NCBI GenBank assembly: GCA_019693395.1
Contig: JAAMXP010001993.1
Coordinates: forward strand, 1-29,030
DNA from: Ettlia oleoabundans
Taxonomy: Eukaryota > Chlorophyta > Chlorophyceae > Chlamydomonadales
Length of the DNA stretch: 29,030 bases
Direction of reading: 5' to 3'
This document shows positions 21,501-29,030 of the stretch, piece by piece. The position numbers and the translations under genes are program-made. The notes beneath the pieces are model-generated. The model ran no database searches, had not been told where the DNA came from, and worked only from the letters and a program-made list of their open reading frames with translations. Each line of letters begins with the position of its first letter. The stretch's first letter is position 1.

Positions 21501-22944
21501 TTGCAGAAAAACACAACAAGCCGGGCCCTATGCCTGCCTTACCCAGCCATGCAGCCAACCAGGCAGGAGCAGTCGCTTGCCTGCGGTCGCTCTCGGTCCA
21601 CCGCCGCCGAGCCGAAATCCCCTGGCCATACCACCCTCAGCCCTTTTGCAGCAAGAGCAGCTCCTGCCCCTGCGGCGCTCCCTGGGGAGCTGTCATGGCC
21701 GCTCAAATCCACCAGGCCGTCGGCTACGGCCGCCTCGGCTGCTGCCGCTGGTGGGGCTGGTGCAGGGGGGCGCTGGGGATCCCCTATTGGGTAGCGCATG
21801 GCGACAAGGAGGGCTGAGTTGTCATCGTGGGTGAGATGCGTGAAAAGGGCAGACATGAGGAGCGACTTGAGCCCTTTGAAGGCCTGCAGGGGCAGGCGTG
21901 GCAATGTACCGGAAGTTGCGACACCCATCGGTGGCTGTTGTGGGAGGGGAGTGGCAGAGAGGTGGCAAAGCGTGGACCTTTCATGGCAGCAGGGTGACTT
22001 CTCTCTGCAGGATCATAGCTGTCAAGCTGGCGAGATTGGAGCGCAATACAAGGGTAAGTAGGGTAACACCCATGCTGCTTTTGCTGCTGCTAAGCGAGTA
22101 ACAACACAATCTGTTTGGCCGCATGACACTCAACCCCCGGCTGCCGCCACCTCACCTTACGCATGCGGGCATCAGGGCTGCTCGCCCAGGACATCAGCAC
22201 CGCCTCGCGCTGCTCCTGTGGCAGGTCGGGGAAGGCGGTGGGCAGGCCAAAGCCGCTGCTGCAGGGGCGCACGAGATGGGCGGGTGGCATAAGGGAGGAA
22301 ACGTTGGAATCTTGGACGCCACATGTGGCAGTGCATCCATCACACCCCCATGTCCACTCAGTTACTTCATCACAAGCGAGAGAACAATCCACATAACTGC
22401 ACGGCGACAGACAGAAACAGAAAGCAAGCCAGCACGGCACCTGAATGCGGCTCTGCCCAGGAGCAGCAGCGATCCGAGGCGGGAGCTCAGCAGGCGCAGC
22501 AGCAGGTACAGCTCACGCCGCGCGTCCGCAGGGAGCCGTGCCTCTATCGTCTGGATCACCTGCAAACTAGGCAATTATGACCGTCAGAACAGGAGGTGCT
22601 CAGTTGCAGTGGCAGAATGTCTGGTGCATTGGCAGTTAGAGCTTGCCAAACTCGGGCGCCCAGCAGTGCCACAAGCTGAGACACTGTGCTGCTGGCACCC
22701 CGGACGATATCAGCAATCAGCGGGCATAGCGCATCTAAGTGCAGCTCGACATCTCCCCCAAACAAGTCTCAAGCTTTGACAACAAGATGCCTGCCTTGTA
22801 GATGACTTCTTCAGAAGCGCCGCCGTGGCGGTAGAGCGCCGCTGAGACCGGGTCGCCAGCCGCCTCGCTCTCTGCAGCCCGACATTCCAGCGCCGGGAAC
22901 AGCGCATCCGAGACAGCCCGCAGAACACTCACGCGGCTTTCCAT
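15598..22944 (-). CDS. FAO: Long-chain fatty alcohol oxidase (GMC flavoprotein) with C-terminal SKL
   Basis: Oxidises long-chain fatty alcohols to aldehydes with release of H2O2 (family knowledge). Fifteen exons: 22795-22944, 22441-22559, 22156-22258, 21581-21883, 21239-21397, 20558-20703, 20114-20224, 19588-19775, 18978-19123, 18030-18653, 17335-17477, 16930-16987, 16303-16696, 15950-16067 and 15598-15739 (2904 nt, 967 aa). Landmarks in order: [17 protein letters not shown]; the FAD-binding [20 protein letters not shown] (236 onward); [15 protein letters not shown]; the Cys-rich [41 protein letters not shown]; and [20 protein letters not shown]. The protein ends SSKL, a canonical PTS1. Two low-complexity insertions (about 110 and 70 residues, in exons 10 and 13) make it longer than the roughly 750 aa usual for plant FAOs. 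Introns 1, 4 and 5 need GC donors. Intron 4 has an alternative phase-0 GT donor about 24 bp upstream, so its exact border is uncertain. The start ATG is the only ATG in the open N-terminal frame. Confidence 0.93.
17909..17955 (+). repeat. GGCAG/CAGG tandem simple repeat in oxidase intron
   Basis: About ten imperfect AGGC-type units within the intron between oxidase exons 10 and 11. Simple-sequence expansion; no function seen. Confidence 0.8.
18680..18749 (+). repeat. G/T-rich simple repeat in oxidase intron
   Basis: A GTGGGT-type run passes into two G homopolymers within the intron between oxidase exons 9 and 10. On the transcribed strand it reads as a long C/A/T-rich tract just upstream of the exon 10 acceptor, acting as an extended pyrimidine-rich stretch. 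Confidence 0.75.
20692..20945 (-). repeat. Tandem ~50-bp repeats copying an intron/exon junction
   Basis: Upstream (minus-strand sense) of oxidase exon 6 there are about five imperfect units of about 51 bp, each beginning near CATG and ending near TTTCAGGC. The unit adjacent to the exon contains the true acceptor and the first codons (GTGCAG|GAGGGGCAGGCC). Other units carry close copies, for example around 20787-20815. The copies lie within the intron as modelled and offer decoy 3' splice sites. Confidence 0.8.
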
Positions 22945-23181
22945 CCCCTCAAGTGGGTGTGACAGTAAACGAGGACCTGATTTTCCGCGCACGCTGTTCC
23001 GTTCCAAGGCGTATCGATTACTTTATTGCGTTACGCATTGGCGGCCGCAACGTGTTTGGCAGTGCATTCTTAAAAGTGAGTGAAGGCGCTCAAATACAGC
23101 CGACGTGGCGAAGTGGAGGGCGCCAGTGCGCAAATACTTTACCAGCGCTATGCCACCACCTTTGCACCGCATGCTGCATCG
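22945..23181. promoter_or_regulatory. Short divergent intergenic region, likely bidirectional promoter
   Basis: 237 bp between the ATG of the alcohol oxidase (22944, minus) and the proposed ATG of PIG-M (23182, plus). The PIG-M frame stays open upstream to a TGA at 23077-23079 but has no ATG there. Nothing resembling a TATA box was recognised. Confidence 0.5.
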
Positions 23182-25523
23182 ATGCTGCTGTGGCTCGGCT
23201 TGATCGTGCGCGCCCTGCTGCTGATCGTGGGGCAGTGGCAGGATGCGCACGCACAAGTGAAATACACCGACATTGATTACGAGGTGTACACCGATGCAGC
23301 TCGTTTCTTGTCCCAGGGCGCCTCCCCCTACGACCGCTCAACCTATCGCTATACCCCACTGCTGGCTGCGGCCCTGCTACCCAACGTGACGCTGCACAAG
23401 GCATTTGGCAAGCTGCTGTTTTGCGGAGCAGACCTGTTGGCGGCCTGGTGAGGCCGGGAGCTGTCGCAGTGGCGGTGCCGACACACATGCCCCTGCTGTC
23501 ACCAGCTGCCGCTCCTGTTTGTTGTTCCTCACAACATGCAGATGGATTCTAGCATAAATTATATCGTAAGTACTATCACAATATGTATTCAACACTCTGG
23601 CAATCGCTTGTCGCCACACATGCAGGTTGTATAAGGCGTTGATGCGGCGGCGAGGTGTGCCGCCACGGCTGCAGGCGGTGGGCGTGGCGCTCTGGCTCTT
23701 CAGCCCTTTCACTGTCGCCATCTCCACCAGGGGGAACGGCGAAGCCTTGGTCACTTGCATGCTTCTGGGACTGCTCCTGTCTCTTGACACAGGTGCATGA
23801 CGTGCTGCGCTGGTGGTTCAGTGACTGATTGCCTCATGTGTTATTGGGCGTATGCTCTGCACCTGCATCGTTGTTGCTGCTGGTAGTGTTTGCAATGGTT
23901 CGCATGCAAGTGCTGCCATTCTGTTGTTTTGTTCCTCTTGGTGCCACCACCTGCTGCCGGTTTCTTCTTTGGTTTGCAACAGCTGTGTGACATCAAGCCA
24001 CACAATGCTGTGCCGCAGGGCGCCCGGTGGTGGCGGCCTTGCTGTATGGACTGGCGGTGCACTGGCGCCTGTATCCAGTCATCTTCGCGCTGCCGCTGCT
24101 GCGCCATTTTGCACTCAAGCGGCAGCACCAGCAGCAGCAACAGCGTGGCCTGCATTCTGCCGCCGTCCCCTCCAGCCGCAGAACGCCTCACATGTTCCAA
24201 CCACTGTTGGCAGCTGCAGCGGGCCTGTTGTCCCCAGCGGGGCTTGCCTTCAGCTTGCTTGCAGCCACTGTATTCCTAGGCTTTGCTGCCGCATTCTTCC
24301 GACTCTATGGCTGGCAGTTCTTGCGTGAGACTTACCTCTACCACGCGGCCCGCACCGACCCTCGCCACAACTTCTCCCCCTACTTCTACCCCGCCTACCT
24401 TGCCAGCAGCGGAGTGCCTGGCAGCGACGCATGGGACGTGGGTTGGTGAGGCGCACTTGCGAACTTGTCTGCCAAACTACCCTGCCTATTATCCTGGTTA
24501 CCGCCGCATGATGTGCCCTGTAGCAGCCTTTTTGCAGTCCGTAATTCTGCAGTCACATGTTATACACAGCAACAGCTATTTCACTGATCCATTTGTTGAT
24601 CAGATAGCATGTGAGCTGCGCTCTCCAGCCCATCTCCCTGGTGTGCCGCTTGCAGGGCATTCAGCCTGGCTCAGCTGGTGCTGCAGGCAGCAGTCGGCTG
24701 GGGCTGCGCCGCCGACCTTCCCTTCTGCTTTCTGCTGCAGAACGCCGTACTGGTGGCTTTCAACAAGGTGAAAGCGGCAGTAGGGATTCAGGGCTTGCTG
24801 CTAAAGCGCGATGCATGGGCACTGCTGTAGGTACCTTGGAAGTGCAGGCCTTCAGTCATTTATGCTTGCACATCATTGGCTGTCCTGGCAGCAAGCAGGA
24901 TCAGCTATTGTATTTACTTATTGTTTGCAATTAAAAACCAACTGAAATGTAGGTATGTACTGCACAGTACTTTGTATGGTACATATCCTTCCTACCCCTG
25001 GTACTGCCAAACCTTGTCGCAGCTCCCAACAAGGTGTGCTGCAGCTGCTGCTGCTGTGCTGCCACACGGACTGTTGCTATTTCTACTGCTACTTCTACTG
25101 CTGCTGCTATTGGTTGCTGCCGCTGCTATCGACTGCTGCTGCTGCTGCTGCTGCCACTACTGCCGGTTCCTGATGCCGCAGTTACTAAGCCTGGGGTCTG
25201 GCACATTTGGGTTACTGGCTGAGTGGCCCAGCTAAACCTGGCTTCTCTCCAAAGGGAGCTTCTACACTCCCTTCACTGGTTGCTATGCCACCTCTTCCTC
25301 TTTTGTGCCGTGAATGCAGCGACGACTGCTGGCCGCAAGCGCAGCTTGGGGCGGCAGCATGGGCCATTGGCTCTTGTGGGCTTACCTGCTGGAGTTTCAA
25401 GGTTGGCGGGTGCACCTCGCTGTGTGGGGTGCCAGCTTGGCCTTCTTTGCTGCCCATGTGTGGCTCATATGCGAGCTTGTAGTGGTGTGGCGGCGCAAGG
25501 AAGCGACGTTGCTTGGAGCTTAG
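23182..25523 (+). CDS. PIGM: GPI mannosyltransferase I catalytic subunit (PIG-M)
   Basis: Adds the first mannose, from dolichyl-phosphate mannose, to the GPI precursor on the lumenal side of the ER. Exons 23182-23447, 23626-23792, 24019-24445, 24656-24767, 24953-25033 and 25320-25523 (1257 nt, 418 aa; human PIG-M is about 423). The GT-C signature [16 protein letters not shown] carries the catalytic DxD at residues 30-32. Other family motifs in order: [99 protein letters not shown] and [12 protein letters not shown]. Multiple hydrophobic segments follow through to the C-terminus. The start ATG puts a hydrophobic segment directly at the N-terminus, as in other PIG-M proteins. A short His/Gln-rich loop (KRQHQQQQQ) in exon 3 is an algal-type insertion. 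All introns are GT-AG. Confidence 0.95.
25037..25173 (+). repeat. CTG/CTA-rich low-complexity tract in PIG-M intron 5
   Basis: Trinucleotide-rich sequence (CTGCTG, CTACTG, CTATTG units) just after the exon 5 donor. Other frames read poly-Leu, Cys or Ala, but keeping this intron runs the PIG-M frame into a stop. Joining exon 5 directly to 25320 restores the family alignment without a gap. Confidence 0.8.
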
Positions 25524-25915
25524 CAGAAGCGCTGTTGATTAGCTCGATAGCCAGAAAGTCGCTGAGGCATCTAGCTGTGAGCGTGGCGCAAAGTTCGCCT
25601 CCTTGTGGTTCTTTTTTACATATATGACTCACTTTATTAAACTCAACTCACATTCTCAAACTTTGCTTGGATGAAAATTTTGAGAATCAGGGCACAGCAC
25701 ATGTAGAATGCAAGCAACTGGCACTTTGACAGGTTATATGCAGAGGCAAAACGGAAAATACTGTGCGAGTCCTGCCACAGATATGCACTCCATCCAGGTC
25801 AACAATGTTACTTTTGAGAACTTGTTGACGTTGTCTGCCACCTCAATAAGTCAGCCCCGGCCGTCCCACAAGAATGCAATGCTGCTGTGTGCCAGCCCCT
25901 GAGCAGCGTGCCTTC
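25524..25915. other. Convergent intergenic region
   Basis: 392 bp between the stops of PIG-M and the membrane protein gene. AT-richer than the surroundings, with no supported ORF and no TGTAA on the plus strand. Presumably two 3' UTRs. Confidence 0.5.
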
Positions 25916-27839
25916 TCACCCTCCTTCGGCGCCATACAAGCGCGCCGCACCCACAGCTGCTGCCACCAGCAAGTACCAGGCAGCGAGGCAAGCCATTGGA
26001 ACTTGGTAGGCCAGTGCCAGCCAGTCATGGCATACAGCCACCAGCATCAACCACTCCTTCTCCTGGGGCTGCAGCTGGGCGATTTGCTGTGAGGCGAACT
26101 GAGCCCGTGCATACGTCTCACTCACCTCCGCTGCCCAGATTGGCAGCATCCATCCAAAGCACAGCTGCGGGGCGAACCATTCATCGTGGGACAAGAACAA
26201 ACCAAAGTGGGGCGGCTAGTATTCTGGATTTTGATACTGCTCACATCGATCGCAACAGGCCAGGGTGCTGCCAATCACCAAGCGAGTAATCGCTGCTCCG
26301 GCAGTGCAGGCAAAGGCAAAACAAGAAGTATGCACAGTGTCAGTGACTGCGCTGAGCTGGCACTTGCCTGCAGCCACGTCAGCAGCAGCTTGCAGGTGTC
26401 CAGGTGGGCTGGCAGGCTGATCAGTGGCAGGCTGCTGCCGGCGCCCTCCACATCTTGCCCTGTGCTTGTTGCAGAGGATGGCTGCACTGGCAGGCAGTGC
26501 ATTTTGGTCAACAGGCTGGCAATCTGCCTCAGAGAGAGCGCTCCTCGAGCCTGGGCGGCCAAGCTGCTGTGCCCACACAAATCCTGCCACGCAGTCTGAC
26601 CCGCAGCCGCAGCCAGAAGGACAGTCTGCAGTGAGGCGGTGGCCTGCCAGCGGCTGTAGCGGAAGGCCACGCCGGCGTGCACCAACGCAAACAGCTTGCT
26701 CTGCATTGCATGATCCCAGTAGGCACGATTAGGCAGCTGCATAACATGATACCTCAGTAACAGCCTGGGCCTCTCGTTGTGGAAACAAAAGGCATTAGGT
26801 CTACCTCCAATGCATTACCTTTGCCGCCCCTGTAATCCATTCCAGCCTATGGTGCAAGACCCTCAATCGCAGTAACTAGCTGGTGTGTTGCGCACTGTAG
26901 GCGATTGCAGAGGGCAGCAGCCGACCTGTCCCACCTCCACATACAGCGTGGTCAAGGCTGCACCACCTTGAAGGCCTGCATCTCCCTCACTGCCTTCAGT
27001 GGCTGGGACGGAAGCCGTGACACTACATGCCTCCACTGAGCACCCATCTGGAAACATGCTGGTTTGGTCTTTAAACTCAGGAGGGGAGGCATCTTCGCTG
27101 CTGCCAGAGGCATTGACCTCCAATCCAGCAGCTGCAGCTGCGTCGGCAGCTACCACATCAGAACCGCTGCAAGAGCGCCCCAGACAGCTCGGCTGGCTGA
27201 CACTGCTGAGAGCCAGGCTGTTACCGCCAGCTGCCGTGAGTCCTGCTGCTGGCACACTGCTGCCGTTGCCGGCCCTGCCCGCATCCCAGCAAAGCAGTGC
27301 AAAGAGGCACAGCTTGAGGGCTGTCAGGAAGGGACTGCTGGCGCGGCAGGCAGCCCAGCTGCAGCCTTCAGCAAGCGGCACAAAGCTGAGCGCCAGCAGT
27401 GCCACAGACTGCAGTGAACAAGCATCCAACGCAGGCGGTTGGGAACACCAGTCTTGGATTCGCCAGACAACCATGATACATTGCTGCTGAGCAAATGTGC
27501 TACTCACCAAACAACCCCACGCTTAACTACATGTAAGTCTAGTTGTGCAGCAATTGTTGATCTATTTTGGGCTGCTGCCACCACTTAGATATGCTAAGCC
27601 CAACAGCAACGCAGGAATCTTACCGATTTCTGCGGTACACAAATTACGTCCGTGTGCATGCCCAACAGGCGCCCCTGCCGCACCTTTCCAACCAGGCGCC
27701 TCTGACCGGCGAGGGCATATGAGATGAGTTGCACCAGCCAGAGGCACAGGCTGAGGGCGGCCACTCCAACGTCACTGCGGGCTAGGGCTGCATTGCGGGC
27801 CTGCTGGAAAGCGCTCTCCAGCTCTGCATGGAACCGCAT
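25916..27839 (-). CDS. Unrecognised probable multi-pass membrane protein
   Basis: Best model: exons 27684-27839, 26935-27408, 26368-26736 and 25916-26164 (1248 nt, 415 aa), all phase 0. The start is an ATG (MRFHAELESAFQQARN). Hydrophobic segments include VGVAALSLCLWLVQLISYAL, SVALLALSFVPLAEG, LTALKLCLFALLCW, ATASLQTVLLAAAAG and LACLAAWYLLVAAAVGAA-like sequence near the C-terminus. A low-complexity, acidic, Ser/Ala-rich loop of about 110 residues lies in exon 2. Exon 4 contains QLQPQEKEWLMLVAVCHDW. The exon 2 donor is ambiguous (GTGGGA or, nine bases later, GTCGGC; both keep frame). The third intron needs a GC donor (CAG|GCAAGT). No family was recognised. It is convergent with PIG-M. The open frame and hydrophobic pattern support a gene, but exon 1 and the borders are uncertain. 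Confidence 0.55.
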
Positions 27840-28592
27840 TGGGGCTGGATGGCACTAGCGTGGTGACTTTGCTGGCACTAGCGCTGGTGATATGCTGGTA
27901 CAACGTCAGGTTCAGCTGCCCAGGCGGCAGGCGACGCCAACAGCAGTAGTTGCGCGGACTGACCCTGCAGAACACAATGTACAGGCAGGCCCACCCCAGG
28001 CAATAGGGACAGCGGCACCCGTGGTCCCCTGTGGGGGTGGCGGCGGCGGCGGCGGCGGGCACAGAGAACCTTGTCGAGCGGTGGCACAAGGATTTGCAAT
28101 GCAGCTTCGTGCAAGATCTTGTTAACGGCTGTCCTCCCAGTCCTCACCTTGCCCGACCTCCAGTTAGGGGTCGTCAAGAGTGAGACCACTTAGTGAAAAC
28201 GTAGTTCGGGAAGGGCAGGTTGAATGCTGGCAAATTTGTCACTGTAATCACATGCATCCTACCCGCAGCAGCCTTGGAGCGCTGCCATGTGAGCATGGTA
28301 GTATTGACGGTGAGGAAGGAAACTCTCTGCCACGTAGCCGCTAACATCAGTTTATCGGGCCAAAAAACAGACTCTCTCATATAGAAAGCAATTTTGAGGC
28401 ATCCAAAATCAGATGAGCCTCCAATCCGCAGGGGAGCTATGAAGCTGCTTGTCGGGGCCGACAAGGTTAAGGCCCCTTGACCTTGCGTCCTTTCCCACAA
28501 ACGACAGATCACACTGTCGCTCACATTGCACCAAGTGTCGTGCGTGGCAACGCAAATGAGTGGTGATGCGGAGGTTCCGTTTGGCAGCAGGA
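27840..28592. other. Region without a recognised gene
   Basis: Open frames here are short and share nothing with known families. It contains a GGC/GGT run (about 28035-28058) and a small GC-rich palindrome (GTCGGGGCCGAC near 28452). The part next to 27839 probably carries the promoter and 5' UTR of the membrane protein gene. No tRNA fold was recognised. Confidence 0.4.
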
Positions 28593-28684
28593 GTGTGTGT
28601 GTGTGTGTTACATAACCCCGCTACTTAGGCCCTACTGGACCTGGGCAGGGGAGCCGTACCGGCCGACTCAAAACCGTGCCTGCG
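28593..28684 (-). repeat. Dispersed repeat copy 2 with TG microsatellite (inverted partner at 11656-11749)
   Basis: A TG run at 28593-28608 is followed by a segment that is the reverse complement of 11656-11732 with a single mismatch (near 28671). Similarity ends at 28684. No gene or flanking duplication was recognised at this copy. Confidence 0.85.
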
Positions 28685-28703
28685 GGTGTACCCGGCATCC
28701 AAG

Positions 28704-28758
28704 GGACACCCCTCCCTTGACCTGCCAGCAGCCAGAGGACACCCCTCCCCTGGCCTGC
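28704..28758 (+). repeat. Direct repeat of ~22 bp
   Basis: The segment 28704-28725 (GGACACCCCTCCC core) recurs at 28737-28758 with two differences, separated by 11 bp. It immediately follows the dispersed repeat copy 2. Function unknown. Confidence 0.7.
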
Positions 28759-29030
28759 TGACCGTCCTGCCGGACACGCAACCCCTAACTTCAGTGGGAG
28801 GGGGACGTGTTGATCCTTGACAGCTTAGGTGAGTTAGACCGACGGTGGCCAACGATTCGCAGGCGTTATGCGTTCAATACAGTTGCCCACCACAAGCAGT
28901 ACTAGGGCAAATCCCGTTCCCCTCTGTCACTGCCAATCAGATTGGACAGCGCCCTATGATGGGTGAGATATGCTCCCCAATGCACGCACCAAGATGCACA
29001 CGTGGTATGCGCTCATGTCGAGTGATGCAC
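28759..29030. other. Right edge, no feature recognised
   Basis: No ORF with family support, RNA gene or strong repeat was recognised. It could be intergenic or part of a gene that continues beyond the window. Confidence 0.4.

Noticed and set aside
25034..25319. Poly-Leu/Cys coding segment within PIG-M
   Set aside because: Low-complexity intron; retaining it gives a stop, while splicing it out restores the family alignment exactly.
28440..28480. GC-rich palindrome as a tRNA or terminator
   Set aside because: A short symmetrical stem only; no cloverleaf, anticodon arm or T-loop consensus.
11656..28684. The whole 17-kb interval as one large transposon bounded by inverted repeats
   Set aside because: The interval holds ordinary single-copy host genes (FAO, PIG-M) with introns and no transposase; a dispersed short repeat is the simpler reading.

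Overview
The window looks like nuclear DNA of a green alga (Chlorophyta; class not resolved). The genes are split by many small introns. Coding sequence is full of GCA/CAG-type repeats that give Ala, Gln and Ser runs. Protein families typical of the plant lineage are present: an EGY-type chloroplast protease, a plant-type long-chain alcohol oxidase and a DUF4378 protein. All gene models were spliced by hand by matching reading phase across introns. For the complete models the exon lengths sum to a multiple of three.

Layout, left to right. Bases 172-1513 (+) hold the 3' part of an unrecognised gene. Bases 1862-4798 (-) hold a complete EGY-like M50 site-2 metalloprotease (8 exons, 458 aa). Its start codon lies 291 bp from that of a divergent large low-complexity protein with a C-terminal DUF4378/TRM-like region at 5090-9879 (+; 6 exons, 1299 aa). 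Bases 10289-15320 (-) hold a tandem triplication of a small gene family. Each copy has five exons, and exons 2, 3 and 4 are exactly 62, 103 and 57 bp in all three. The products have a Pro-rich N-terminus, a CFxC segment, one hydrophobic segment and a C-terminal tail with the motif YQRPVYG. Bases 15598-22944 (-) hold a 15-exon GMC-type long-chain fatty alcohol oxidase (967 aa in the model) that ends in Ser-Lys-Leu, a peroxisomal targeting signal. It is divergent, 237 bp away, from a complete PIG-M (GPI mannosyltransferase I) gene at 23182-25523 (+; 6 exons, 418 aa). Bases 25916-27839 (-) hold an unrecognised probable multi-pass membrane protein. The right end has no recognisable gene.

The neighbouring genes have no evident shared pathway: chloroplast proteolysis, cytoskeleton or centrosome-type scaffold, small membrane proteins, peroxisomal lipid oxidation and ER GPI-anchor assembly. 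This fits an ordinary eukaryotic gene neighbourhood with two divergent promoter pairs and several convergent pairs.

The most notable points are: (1) up to five introns that keep frame only with GC-AG borders; (2) the SKL terminus and large repeat-like insertions of the alcohol oxidase; (3) an intron in that gene where the 3' splice junction has been copied several times in tandem; (4) the exon-length-locked triplicated family; (5) a 77-bp near-identical repeat in inverted orientation 17 kb apart. I saw no prokaryotic features, CRISPR array, rRNA or clear tRNA.
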